Assembly: GCA_005784505.1 (NCBI GenBank)
Contig: VCAZ01000074.1
Location: 2,360,501-2,424,500 of the forward strand
Length of the DNA: 64,000 bases
Reading direction: 5' to 3'
From: Bagarius yarrelli
Taxonomy: Eukaryota; Chordata; Actinopteri; Siluriformes; Sisoridae
How positions within the stretch are numbered: position 1 is the first letter of the stretch; the number at the start of each line of letters is the position of its first letter. This document shows, one piece after another, positions 11,716-22,700 of this stretch. The position numbers were made by a program, and so were the translations under genes. Below the pieces are notes generated by a model. The model was not told the origin of the DNA and did not search any database. It worked only from the letters and a program-made list of their open reading frames with translations.

Positions 11716-11994
11716 AGCATCAGGATGTTGGGCAGAGATTTTGCAAACACTGAAATATGGAAGATGTTGCAGAATGAAAAAAGAATGAACAGGAAGTAAA
11801 CAACAAGTGTTAGCATTTATCCTAAATTAATATAAATGCTATGAAATAAAGATGTTATAAATTGTAGAAACTTTATATTGATTGCGACTATATGCTATGA
11901 AAATTAAAGCCATAAATCAGTGTCTAGGTAGTGTCTAGGTATGATGTCAGTAAGTTGGCTAAGTTTCGTAAAAGACTATGCATTATTTATGTTA

Positions 11995-12022
11995 ACACAC
12001 ACACACACACACACACACACAC
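11995..12022. repeat. (AC)14 microsatellite
   Basis: Uninterrupted AC dinucleotides. Confidence 0.95.
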
Positions 12023-12149
12023 CAGTATGTAATTTCATGTTGGAGAAAAATATTTTAAGAAACTTTATGTGTAGTGACTCCTGTTCTTGTTCCAATTTTG
12101 CAATTTTTAGGTATTATTATAACAAAATTACTACTGTTACTTATTTATT

Positions 12150-12302
12150 TTAATATTTTTAGGGGCATTTTGTCGTTATTGATAGGACAGTGAGAGATAA
12201 AATGAAGAGAGGGGGGTGAGACCGGAGCCAGAACCAAACCCAGGTCACCAGAGCACAGATTTGGGTGCCGGCACATTAACCCACTACTCCACTGCATCAG
12301 CT
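12150..12302 (-). repeat. SINE D, inverted
   Basis: Reverse of the D pattern: the tail side 'gttattgataggacagtgag', then 'gccagaaccaaacccaggtc' (B-box complement), 'caccagagcaca' and 'cattaacccactactccac'. Matches the plus-strand copies at 27385 and 31628. Confidence 0.7.
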
Positions 12303-12576
12303 GAATACTGTTATTTTTTATTACTATGAGTGTTTTATTGATATATTTGCATTTTAAATGTAATATGCAATTTAATGCAGACTAATTAAATTCAAAGCTA
12401 AATGAATTAAAAACTGAATCCAATTGATACTAATTGAATGTAGTTTTTACGGTTATTAATGTATGCAGTTTCTCTTGTATAGTTAATGTTTCACTTTAAT
12501 AAAGAAAAAGGACTTCATGGCCAATTACTTGATTAATTATTAAAATAATCAGTGAAATACTTGAATATTATAACAA

Positions 12577-12885
12577 TCCAAAATGGCGGCCCTTGTTTCA
12601 GTCTCACCGTTCTGTTCTTGGCTAAGAAAAGTAAAACCTGATGCAGTCTTCTGCTGTTGAAGGCCGTCCATTTCAAGGTTTTTAAGTGCTGGGCATTTAA
12701 AGATGCCTTTTCATCAGCACAGTTGTAGAGAGTGATGATCCGAGTTACTTTAGCCTTTCTGGCAGCTTCAGTTAGTCTGGAGATTCCTGTTTGACTTCAC
12801 TTATTAACACGATGTTTCTGTGCAAAGAGCTAACGCTCTCTGAGGTTCTTTGTTCAATTCCCAATTCTGTGAAAACACACTTTAA
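12577..12885. mobile_element. DNA-transposon-like repeat fragment
   Basis: 'aaaatggcggcccttgtttc', 'ctgttcttggctaagaa', 'gcacagttgtagagagtgat' and 'tgatccgagttactttagc' correspond to a familiar fish interspersed repeat, probably of DNA-transposon type. No frame remains and the boundaries are approximate. Confidence 0.5.
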
Positions 12886-12949
12886 TTATACAGAAAGTCG
12901 TGTGATTTTGATAAATTGTTCAGGATAAAACATTTCATCCCAGGAGAAC

Positions 12950-13235
12950 CTGTCTAAGTTAGAAGAACATAGTTGTCTAGAATGTCATCATTCTGAACTG
13001 GAACACCGACTGCACCCTAGACCTCCTTACCTCAACATTAGTGTCTGATTTGTCTAATTCTATCGTAGCATAATAGACAAAATGTTCATAGCTACATGTC
13101 ATAATCAAGTTGAAAGTCTTCACAAAAGTGTGGAGGTTATTATAGGAAAAAGAGTGAGACTACATCTGAAACAGGACCTTAAAAACATGCATGGATGTGA
13201 CGGTTAGGTGTCCCAATACTTTTTCCAAGAAAGTT
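12950..13235 (+). mobile_element. Tc1-like transposon 3' end
   Basis: 'ctgaactggaacaccgactg' is a decayed version of the transposase W-D-E-L-E-x-R-L stretch that follows the catalytic D-L-N-P-x-E region. It continues with 'agtgtggaggttattatag' and ends in 'gtgacggttaggtgtcccaa'/'tactttttcc', the 3' terminal repeat. It is related to 26195-26425 and 45448-45600. Confidence 0.65.
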
Positions 13236-13668
13236 TAGATTTCTCTAAATAATTAAAGATTTTAATGTTTTAGGCCTATAAAAATAAAGACGGTTTGTGC
13301 ATACTATACTATTACTATTACTCTTATTTATTCAACGCAATGTCTGCCTCATAGCAGAAGCTGCTTTCTCCACTGTTACAAGACGAAATTCCCAACAGGC
13401 TCTTAAAAACCGAGTGTGACACGATTGGTGGCTTTCCCCAAAGCGCTGCTAAGGGGATGCACTATTAAACATGCCTGTAGGGAATTGCAAATAACTAAAG
13501 AGATGCATGTACTAGGACTGGGCGATAGGATTATGGTCCAAGAGAGATGATGAGGATAGTCTCATGGATGGACAAAAATTTTAGTTTTAAAGGATGGATA
13601 ATTAAATGCATGACATTTGTTTCAAAAATGAATCGGTGACTTTAGATACCTTTGACCTTTGACGACCT

Positions 13669-13731
13669 TTGATTGTGTACAGCTGCTTTGTGACAATAAC
13701 CATTGTAAAAAGTGTTATAGAAATAAAATTG
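13669..13731 (+). repeat. Repeat F 3' tail
   Basis: 'acagctgctttgtgacaata' then 'tgttatagaaataaaattg'. It is joined without a gap to an inverted SINE B. Confidence 0.75.
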
Positions 13732-13848
13732 GGGGTTGAGGGCCTTGCTCAGGGGCCCAACAGTAGTGAATTGGTATTGCTGAGAATTAAACCCACAACC
13801 ACTTGGTTAGCAGTCGAACTTCTTAACCACTACGCTATCACTCCAACA
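13732..13848 (-). repeat. SINE B head half, inverted
   Basis: 'gggggttgagggccttgctc', 'aggggcccaacagtagtg', 'gagaattaaacccacaacc' and 'cttcttaaccactacgctat'. The 3' half ('gcgacttacattt') is absent, consistent with insertion at, or truncation by, the F tail. Confidence 0.8.
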
Positions 13849-15202
13849 ATTTTCTTCCACTGTTTAAGACAACAGATCTAAGTATTAATAAGCTCTTTGC
13901 CGATTGGCTGGCATGACAACACGACATGCAAATTGATTTGAGTATTCAAATACACCTCTATTCACGCTTTTGCATTGACTTTATGTGTAATCTACTCATG
14001 CCAACATTTCACTGGACAAAATCACGTTTTCATTGGACAAAATCTGGACTCTTACTTGGATGCAAATCGGCGAATGCTGATTGGCTGCCGTGCGCCATGC
14101 ATCTGTTATTCTCAGCAGAGGATGAAGACGTAGTCAGCACTCATATAAACCTATTTTATGAATTGATATTAATGCCGTTCTAAATATGATTAAACTAAAC
14201 TTCAGCATGGTTTCTGAGGTGTTTTTGGGGCATTTAGTAAATTTTCCATGAGAAGGAAAGCTTTCACTCTACTGCCTTCTCAGCCATGAAATATTACTAG
14301 CAGCATGAATTATGAAACGCTGAAGGCTACAATCTGCATGGGGAAGAGCGAGAAGTCGAATTCTCCTCAGTTCAGCCATGTTCAAAGGACCGTCTCCTTC
14401 TGCTTTACTTTTGACTCAATGCACCGTGACACCATGCACAGAGTTCCGTTTGTGGATGAAATAGAGATGACCCTTCGTCTTAAACTGAAAGAAAATAGAC
14501 AATCACACAAATGCCGTTCCGAGGCGTTCGGATTACAGGTGATAAACTAACCAAAAAAAAAAAGAGGCAAGTTAAAGTTCAACTTTTCTATATGGTTTAG
14601 AAAACATTTTTTAAGAAAGTAAATATTAAAGAATGTGCCGTAAGTGTGTTCCAAAGTCTGAACTTTGCTTTATATTTGCGATCTTGTGATGCAGCAGCGT
14701 GTTGTGAAGAACAAAACTAGAAGGAGGCAATAAACCGGCTGAGAACGAGCTATTTCTAGATTGCTGCTCAAATCAAAGAGCAAAAAGGGTTTTTTTTGTT
14801 CACCCACGCTACCTTAAAGCAACACAGGTCAGTTCTGTCACATGTGCACAGCTTGCACCCGAAGTCTCTGAAGAGGTAGATCTGAGTCATTCTAGCCTCT
14901 CCCACACACACACATACACACACACACACACATATTCACACTAACAGCCCACATTGCTCGGATACTGTGCTGCACACCGAACGAGAAACTCAAATCAAAA
15001 AAAGCAGCTTCTATGCCAAAACTCCAAATGAGTCCATATTATCATGAGTGGGTTTCTCGAGAACTTTCAGTGCATAAAATGTGACTTATCTAATCGCTGC
15101 TATTTTCAGAACTCATTGAACAGAATAAGAAGTTACTCGCATGACTTAACCACAGGTTTTTTTTTGATAGATCTATAGAAGAATTTACATACCACGTAAA
15201 AA
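13849..15202. other. Mostly unique sequence with one CA microsatellite
   Basis: An 81-codon plus-strand open frame at 14305-14550 has no recognisable motif and is followed by 'acaggtgataaac', a weak donor-like site. A CA-rich microsatellite lies at 14902-14933. No interspersed repeat recognised. Confidence 0.4.
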
Positions 15203-15450
15203 AGGGGCAAATGGTTACGGTGCTGAGTTGTTAATCTGAAGACCAGAAACACCCGGATTCAAGCCCGACCTCCGGCAAGTCAACCACTGTTGGTCCTTGA
15301 GCAAGACCCTTAACCCTTCCTGCTCCAGGGGCGCTGTATCATAGCTGACCCTGTGCTCTGACCCCAACTTACTAAGATGGGATATGTGAAAAATGCATTT
15401 CATTGGCTCTGTACACGTACCTTGGACAATGAAGTTGAATGTTATTATTA
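15203..15450 (+). repeat. SINE E, full length
   Basis: Head 'ggggcaaatggttacggtgc', 'ccggattcaagcccgacc' (B-box-like), 'gttggtccttgagcaagacc', 'gctccaggggcgctgtatca', 'accctgtgctctgaccccaa' and the LINE-like end 'acaatgaagttgaatg'. This is the best E copy in the window. Confidence 0.85.
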
Positions 15451-15454
15451 CCCC

Positions 15455-15575
15455 ATTATATTTGTAAGAGATTGCAATTGATTAAGTTAGCCTGACAGAC
15501 AGGACGGGGATCCATTTTGGTGGCCCAACTGAAAGATGCAAAACGTCAGATTAGAGATTTTGCGAGCCCTGCATA
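15455..15575. repeat. Short dispersed repeat, copy 2
   Basis: Partner of 11590-11715: 'ttgtaagagattgcaatt', 'gacagacaggacggggatcc' and 'attttggtggcccaactg'. It lies directly downstream of SINE E. Confidence 0.5.
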
Positions 15576-15639
15576 TCAATCCCTTAACAATATCGGTAAC
15601 CTGATGGTAATAAACTTGTGCTAACATTACTGCAAACAT

Positions 15640-16190
15640 ATTATACCAGCTATCCAATTTTTTATTGGACGACCTTTGGCTTTGATTAGAGTTGCATTAA
15701 TTTTTCGCCAAAGATCGGACTGCTGTGCAAAAGCCTCCTCCAGAACCTTCCAAAGAATCCTACTGGGGTTCAGGTCTGGACTTTGTGGTGGCCAATCCAT
15801 GTGTGAAAATGCTCCCTGAATTACTATTTCACAATTTAAGCCCAATGAATTCCATTGATGGTCATTTGGTCATTTAATATATTCAGCTCATTCTTTGGGT
15901 ACATAACATTGCTGAACAGAGCAGACCAACTGCAGTAACACCAGATTATAGCACTGCCCCCACAGGCTTGTAAAGTAGGCATGATGCACCCATTACTCTG
16001 GAACAGGGTAAATCTGGACTCATTAAACCACATGACCTTCTTCCATTGCTCCAGAGTCCAATCTTTAAACTACCTAGCGAATTTAAGCCTTTTTTTTCGA
16101 TTAGCATACTTGTCAAGGGACAGTGGCCATTAAAAAATATTACCTGGAAAGACATTAGGAGAGTCTTACAAAGTTTTACAACCATATGTC
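15640..16190 (-). pseudogene. Tc1-like transposase C-terminal half, inactivated
   Basis: Three minus-strand frames together give a Tc1 transposase catalytic region: WFNESRFTLFQSNG (first catalytic D position context W-S-D-E-S, here N), GGSAIIWCYCSWSALFS, NILNDQ, then after a gap FSHMDWPPQSPDLNP and LWKVLEEAF. The normal segment carrying the second catalytic D (F-Q-D-D-N-A type) is deleted around 15835-15845. The residues after PDLNP read S-R instead of the usual I-E, so the catalytic Glu is lost. Frame changes at about 15840 and 16035 confirm it is dead. It may be the missing half of another Tc1 family, not of the 8451 copy. Confidence 0.85.
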
Positions 16191-16420
16191 GCCCACTAGG
16201 GGGCAATTACAATGCAGCTTTTAACAGCACCTTACAATTATAAGACTACACCCTTGTGATATAATACATAAAATGCAGTACATGCATACATATTGCACCA
16301 TGGTTTAAAATAAATAACATTAAGAAACCCTGCAATGATCAGGGATTTATATATTAGCATGTGTTTTTACAAAAATGCCCTTATATATAGATTAAAAAGG
16401 CAGTTAAGAAGGTAACTAGT

Positions 16421-16588
16421 GGAAGTGGTGGATAATGGTTTAGATGTTGGACCACAATCCCCAAGATTGTGGGTTCAATTCCCAGCTCTACCAGTTACTA
16501 CTGTTGGGCCCCTGAGCAAGGCCCCTAATTGATCAGTTGTATAAATGTAAGTTGCTCTGGATAAGGACGTCTGCCCATTGATGTAAAT
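16421..16588 (+). repeat. SINE B, full length
   Basis: 'ggaagtggtggataatggtt', 'gtgggttcaattcccagctc', 'gttgggcccctgagcaaggc' and 'gttgctctggataaggacgt' in order. It lacks only the extreme 3' 'gctgtaaatg'. Confidence 0.9.
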
Positions 16589-17204
16589 ATTGCCCCTTCA
16601 TTTACACCCATGACTGAACAGGTAATTATTGTAATCCCGTTTCAATCCTTGCACTCCGCTTTCAATTAATGTACAAACTTTATAAAACTTCAGACCACCA
16701 GACTGTGTAGGAGTGACGATCTCATTGGATTAAGGAACGATGTCATCACAGTGACAATGCTGTCAGTACCGATATTTGCAGCAGTTATATTTAGAAAACC
16801 ACTTAAAAAAATATCAGTCAGTGTTTGTAAAGTGAAAATAAAAAAGAAGAGTGAAACTGAAAAATAGGGCTTTCACGCTGGATAAAATGGTAATGTGGAA
16901 AGTGTCAGGTGGACTAAAAACTACAGCATGGCCCAGAACCCCATGAGGGGCAGGGGAACATTGTGGAACACAAAAGGGGTGAGGTGCCTCACTCAGTCAT
17001 GGGAAGTTGAACAAATTAATAATAAAGCAGATGTAGTGGCACAAAATAATGCAGACAATTAATATAGTTTTTTTTTTTATGTGTGCTTGTGATGAAATAA
17101 AGTACCTTTAATGCAACAGGGTCCAAGGATCAAGTGAGTCTGACACCAGAACAATTACACTCGAGTTTTAAACGCAGTAATCAAGTGCTAGGGTAAAAAC
17201 TACA
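16589..17204. other. Unique sequence
   Basis: No gene recognised. At 17181-17195 it shares 'tcaagtgctaggg'/'ta' with the 3' end of a SINE-like element at 18503-18517. Confidence 0.4.
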
Positions 17205-17214
17205 ATGGCTAATG

Positions 17215-17932
17215 ATTGTACAACACAACAACATTTAAAAAGCAAACATAAGTTCACAATACAACCAAAAACAAAACGAAACACAGCTGAATCAAAACAA
17301 AACACAACGGAATCAAGACAAAACACAACAGAATCAACACAAAACACAACGGAATCAACACAAAACACAACAAATCAAAAACAACAGAATCAAGACAAAA
17401 CACAACGGAATCAACACAAAACACAACGGAATCAAAACAAAACACAACTGAATCAAGAAAAAACTACGGAAACAAACAAAACACAACGAAAACAAACCGA
17501 AACACAACAAAATCAATACAAAACACAACAGAATCAAGAAAAAACACAACGGAATCAAGACAAAACACAACAGAATCAACACAAAACACAACAGAATCAA
17601 GACAAAACACAACGGAATCAAGAAAAAACTACGGAAACAAACAAAACACAATGGAATTAAGACAAAACAACAGAATCAAAATAAAACTTGACGGATTCAG
17701 GACAAAACACAACGGATTAACGGATTCAGGACAAAACACAGAATCAGGAATGGAGAATCAACAGAATTCCGTTGTGCTGTGACTTGATTTCGTTGTGTTG
17801 TGAAGTGAACTTACGATTACTTTTTAAACTGTTACGTTGTGGATTGTTTCCGTTGCCTGATTTATTTGTATTTCTTCCTGATTCCTTTGTGTTATTATAA
17901 TTTGTGGTTTTATGTTGTTGTGTTGTGCAGTA
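17215..17932. mobile_element. Fold-back element with internal 21-bp minisatellite
   Basis: The outer arms are inverted copies: 'attgtacaacacaacaacat' at 17215-17234 and its near-complement at 17912-17932. Inner arms 17234-17257 and 17805-17829 are also inverted (about 19 of 22 positions). Between them, 17282-17735 is a tandem array of a 21-bp unit ('gaatcaagacaaaacacaac' plus one base), and 17758-17805 holds about two units in the opposite orientation around a central GAATTC. A 151-codon open frame (17205-17660; N-Q-D-K-T-Q-x units) follows simply from the array having no stops and is not taken as a gene. The arms contain extra unmatched sequence on the right (17830-17911). Confidence 0.75.
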
Positions 17933-17940
17933 CCGGACCA

Positions 17941-18359
17941 AAATCTCTGAACAAATTTGGGCTACAAATCTGCGAGTTTGCCAGTGCGGATATAGTTTTA
18001 ACTTTAAACAAAGATGATGCCAGACCTGCTTTTAGCAAAATTACTGCAAGGCTGATGTGGAGGCCGAGTGGGATGAAAACCCAAGCAGTAATTAGCACCT
18101 GTAAGAATGTTTAAGTGCTTCTAATTATAGAGCTCCGCACTGTACACTCGGGCTAGAATAATTTTTCTGTAAATAAACATGTTTTGGGGTGCAAAAATGT
18201 ATAGCAGCAAATAAAAAAAACAAAAATAAAAATAATACTCCTTCCCTTCTCAAGGGAAACGTATAAACCCTTCACCCCTCATTTGTCCCTATGTTGATTG
18301 TTTATTCTTTTTCCATCTAAAAAGTCAAGTCATTTGTTTTATATAATGAGTGACCTGAC
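17941..18359. other. Unique sequence
   Basis: No coding or repeat family recognised. Confidence 0.4.
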
Positions 18360-18517
18360 TGATCTGAGACGCTCTTGTCCACAGCGAGGACCAAAAAAGC
18401 TTTGAGTCACGTTATTTACCAGCTTAATAGTGGTACATTAGATCGCAAATCAAAGTGTTACAACCCACAAAAACTGTTGAAAGGGCAGTTAAATGTTAGA
18501 TGTCAAGTGCTAGGGTA
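18360..18517 (+). repeat. SINE-like 'gctttgagtcac' element, copy 1
   Basis: 'gacgctcttgtccacagcga', 'agctttgagtcacgttattt' and 'gtggtacattagatcgcaaa' match 32439-32575. The strand given is that of this motif. Confidence 0.6.
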
Positions 18518-19587
18518 TTATGCATTGATGTCTCCCCTTTGGTTGCTATCATATAAGGCATTGATCACGTTATTCCCATAAAAACACATCATCTCTTTAA
18601 AGCTTTGGTGCCTGAGGTTGATTTAGAAATTATTATAATTGAGATGGTAAATTTTAATGAGATCTACAAGGTTTTTACTTTTTGACCAGGAAAACCTCAC
18701 TGGTATCCTGATTTGGCCTGGATGCCTTATTTCTCATCTGTCCAGGACAAAAGTCCTCATAAACTTTTTTGAACTTTGAAGGCTCATAATTCCACAAAAT
18801 TCTGAAATGTTTTTATTATTGTTCTTTTTGTTTCTCGTTTCACAAGACGGCATTTTGTAACGACATGGTATAAAACCTGCATCGTGAGCTGTGTAAATCC
18901 AGCCACTGTATCTTTATAAAGTTGAACAAGCTAAATATTAATATCTGTGTTTTTCTGGAAACATGACCCACTCAAACCCACCCACTGGGGCAATAGTGCA
19001 ACAACGAGGTTATCCTCTAATCACTGCATCAGTTGTACAAATAATTAAGAAAAGCCTGAGTGTTTGACAGTGACAGACAAGGACAGCTTTTTACATGTTT
19101 ATGCTATATGATCATATTGGTGCCTTGTTCTCTAACCCATTGCCCTATCCTCTAGGGTACCTCAGCCTGAGGCCCTTGGCAATCTGTTCTGGCTCTGCCT
19201 CACAAAGCACCAGTATTCCGTGCAACAGCTTTGCAAACACGATTCTCCATGATTTCTGCTTTGACAGTATCCTCTGACCTGTCCTCTTCAGACTTACTAT
19301 CCCAGCAACTATTTCTCAGAGGAATGGCAACACTTTTGAAGATTTTCCACTGGCATCTTGGGTCAGATGTGTGAACTTGCCATTCCCTCCTTGTTTACTC
19401 TTTTATCCTGTCTGTCTTGTATTCCTTATGATTATTTTTTTTTTTTTAGATTTTATGTACAAAAACAAAAAAAATCTTTTTGCCAGATAGTGGAGGAGGA
19501 CATTATTGGGGCACCAAAGCAAGGCCAGCACTAAGAAGAAGGTTTATCGTATAGCCGCCATGTTAAAGAACTACTTTCAAACATGAG
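18518..19587. other. Unique sequence
   Basis: A T-rich run lies at 19435-19450. No gene or known repeat. Short frames near 19095-19277 have no motif. Confidence 0.4.
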
Positions 19588-19785
19588 TGGTAAATCAGTG
19601 GTTAAGCTGTTGAACTGCTGAGTGGACAAATCATGGCTTTATTTTTCATTTCAAGGCTCTAATACCTAATTCATGCCCCTGCTGGGGCCCTAAACTGTCT
19701 ATTCCCCCTACTGCTCAGTTGGATTAAAATAATGAGATAAATAAGTCACTCTAGAAAGGGCATCTGCTATTCAGAAATGCATTGC
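19588..19785 (+). repeat. Old tRNA-derived SINE (B/E-like)
   Basis: 'aaatcagtggttaagctgtt', 'tcatgcccctgctggggccc', 'ctgctcagttggattaaaat' and 'cactctagaaagggcatctg' keep the order of the tRNA-SINE layout but are heavily diverged. Confidence 0.6.
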
Positions 19786-20494
19786 CCCAGCCCTGGTCTG
19801 GTGTCTCAGTATGTGGTCCCGGCCACTCTGCCCACCAATACACATGCATTACTTACATCAGTTTGCTAATCACTATTCCCAAAGACACCCCTTACTTATA
19901 ACCCAGGTAACACAGCTTTCTACCAATGGGTAGAAGGCAAATTATCATCTCAGCAAACAGACCCAATCTGGCTGAGGAATACAGTGTGTACCTTTATGAT
20001 CTTGTCTTAAAGGTAAGGAGGATACTGTCCTAGTATCCTGTATCACCTGTATGGACTATCCTACTTTTACCACCAGCTTTAATCCCTGCAGTCTCATCCT
20101 GTGTTCCTGATGACCCGGTTCAGCTGACATGCACCCCAGTATCGACCCAGTTCCCTTCAGTGGATGTTTTTGATTGGGTACACCTAGCAATCCAGTGTGG
20201 ATTAATTTTGACCCTTTTCGCCATCCACTAGAGGTTTCTGTACCCAGGGAATCTGTTGCTATGGTTCATGAGTTTCTTTATCTTACCTCTTTGCGTTTGT
20301 ACTTTCTCTACAAGTGCTTGTGTACAGTATGTTGAAGAGGTTCTCAACCTTTTATCTTGGTAGTCCTTATCTACTCCCTAGTTTTTTTTGTTGTTCCTCC
20401 AGTTCTTTGTATTGTTGCATTACATAAAAAACAGCAAGAATCCATGCAACACTTACAGACCATATTTTACAGTGCTCCCTTCATGATATGTCAC
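19786..20494. other. Unassigned, comparatively GC-balanced sequence
   Basis: Less AT-rich than its surroundings and possibly an old element, but no frame or family was recognised. Confidence 0.35.
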
Positions 20495-20873
20495 ATTTAT
20501 TTTATCTAATTTATTGTTCTTCTACTCTAGCCTAATTAGTTCCACCTGCACCTTGTTTCCTCCTCACCTTGACTCCCCTACTTAAGTTTTCTTATTTCAC
20601 TCTGTCCAGGGTCTGGTTATCTCAGGAGACTCAGCTTCCTTCCTCGCCATTACCTGTTCTTCATCCAGTTACAGTTTCTCCTCAGTCCTGTTTGTCTCCT
20701 TTACCCATCTTCTTTTTTCTTATCTACTTTTATAGATGATTTTAGTCTCCCTACGCCATGATTACATTCTCTCCACCTGTTCTCCGCCACTCTTAATAAA
20801 CGTGCCCGATGGGGCCTCCGTTCGAGTCCGTCTCCAATCTGGTTATTGTTACAGCTTGTTATTGTAGTTCTAT
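20495..20873 (+). repeat. H-like interspersed repeat
   Basis: 'agttccacctgcaccttgtt' and 'ctgttcttcatccagttac' lead to 'ctcttaataaacgtgcccg' and a final 'ggttattgttacag'. The layout resembles repeat H (T/C-rich body, AATAAA, short terminal segment) without close sequence identity. Confidence 0.45.
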
Positions 20874-21469
20874 TTTAGTTTGTATTGGACGGCGACTGGT
20901 TTTTTAAAAGGTCAGTCCAAACGATTTTTTTATTTGATTTATTTCATATGGATGACAGAGTTTTATTTCCCACATGTAAAATATGACACGAATTTAGGCA
21001 TTGATGAAGCAATGGTTGATTTTTTTTAAATTAAATTTATAGAATGATAATAAAAAATGTAAACATATGTAAAAGATTTAAAAGATATTATGAAAGACTA
21101 AAAATGATCAAAAGCGAAAAGTGTGTGAGAACTGTTGAGTAGCTATGCCCTGATCTTTTTACACAAATATATTCTCAATAGCATGGTGCTTCGGGGCAAA
21201 TAAAGATGATAAGCATAAGTAGCATGTTCGACACTAACAATTCTATGACACAAATGCTTTTGTTATCATGGAACTGCCAGGATCATCAAATAGTAGTAGA
21301 TAAAATAGTAATTAATATCCTGTAGCAACGCGAATAAGACAGCGTAATAATTCAGAGCAAACAAAAAACTATTTTTTTAAAGAAGGAAAGCTCTGGTGTA
21401 ACAGTAGTTAGTCTTAGATCCTTGAATATACCAAAAATCTTTCAGACTATCTAAAGCCTTTATGCACAC
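20874..21469. other. AT-rich unique sequence
   Basis: Nothing recognised. Confidence 0.4.
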
Positions 21470-21476
21470 ACTTCTC

Positions 21477-22128
21477 CGCATTCGAAATAAGCCAGCTCGC
21501 TCAGATCCATATGCATCGAAATAAGCCACTCGCTTCAGCATCTTGCATGTAGATTATATGGCGTTTTGTTTCGTTCAGTGTTTCGCTTAGTCGTCCTACA
21601 TTAGCTATCTTCCTACATAAATCCTACGCTTTATGGACGAAACCGTTACAAACACAGTCACGTCCGATTCAACATGACACGTAGACCTTTCTATGGCTCG
21701 TTTTTGTTCGTTGTCGTCCTAAGATCTTTCTACATTAACGATCCGTTAACGTTCAGGGACGAATAATGCCAAACACATACACTACGACCACAAGTCTTGA
21801 GCTTTCAAGTAGTGCCACCTTATAAGGCTTACGTAGCGAAGTTTCTTTAGATAGCCCTTATTATGCTATTACTTGGCTTATTACAGTTCGTTTCTTTCTT
21901 TACATTTTATTTAATCGTGTCATTAGTTGCTTTCTGTAGCTTACACGTTACCGTATATTGATAACCTGTGTGTCTTATTTTTAGTCTATTTGTTTCTTAT
22001 ATATTATATATATCCGTATATAGCTTATTCATATACGATATTCCCGGTATTCTTATTGTATACCACACCTTTTCTTACATCACTTTTTTTAATAATGTGT
22101 GTCTGTTGCGTATTCTTATGTATTCATA

Positions 22129-22166
<38 letters not shown>

Positions 22167-22690
22167 ATATATATATTATTTTATTATATATTATATATAC
22201 AATAAGTTTAATCTATATTATTATTAATTAATATAATTTATTATATATTTTAAATAATTTCATATATATATAATATATAGCTTCTATATATCTATATATA
22301 TATATATTATAACTATTATATATATGCTTACTGCCAGTTGTCTACATATATATATATATATATATATAGCCTATTATATGTTTATATATAATTATATATT
22401 TATAGATTATCATATATATGCTTATTCTAAACATTATATATATTAAATACGCCTACTGCCATTTGTCTTAAGATCTGCCTACAATTACGATCAGCGACGT
22501 GAGATGAATACCACAGTCTCATACATCGACAACCATGAAGAAGAAGACCTTTAAGCTATACGTTCTTAGCTATTTTGTCATGTAGTGTCTTTACGTAGCC
22601 TTATTATGCATGCTAGCTTACAGTAGCGCCGTCAGTGATAATGTGTGTCTGTCTATTATATATTCATATATAATTATATATTCATAGATT
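21477..22690. repeat. Compositionally unusual block of degenerate repeats
   Basis: By hand count there are about 25 CpG in 21477-21840, several-fold above the neighbouring AT-rich DNA. A unit of about 36 bp ('cgaaataagccactcgctt' type) occurs twice at 21479-21549. A longer unit of about 120 bp ('cgtcctaagatctttctaca' type) appears three times in decayed form (21590-21710, 21715-21835, 22465-22570). 'gataatgtgtgtctgtc' and 'gcttactgccagttgtct' type segments recur at 22090/22638 and 22327/22450. Between these, 22100-22440 is nearly pure alternating A/T. No coding frame or known family recognised. Confidence 0.6.
22131..22160. repeat. (TA)n microsatellite within AT-rich block
   Basis: About 14 TA units; further TA runs at 22262-22310 and 22343-22368. 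Confidence 0.9.
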
Positions 22691-22700
22691 ATTACGTACA

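Noticed and set aside
16421..16588. tRNA gene call on SINE heads (here and at other A, B, D and E copies)
   Set aside because: A/B-box-like motifs are present, but no complete cloverleaf was found and the body continues as a SINE.
17205..17660. 151-codon plus-strand open frame of N-Q-x-K-T-Q-x repeats, with complementary open frames on the minus strand
   Set aside because: The 21-bp array has a period divisible by three and no stops in several frames; openness on both strands shows composition, not selection.
17282..17735. CRISPR-like array
   Set aside because: Direct 21-bp tandem repeats with no unique spacers, in a vertebrate genome context.
21927..22231. Tyr/Ile-rich plus-strand frames resembling membrane segments
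   Set aside because: Produced by alternating AT sequence; no start context or homology.
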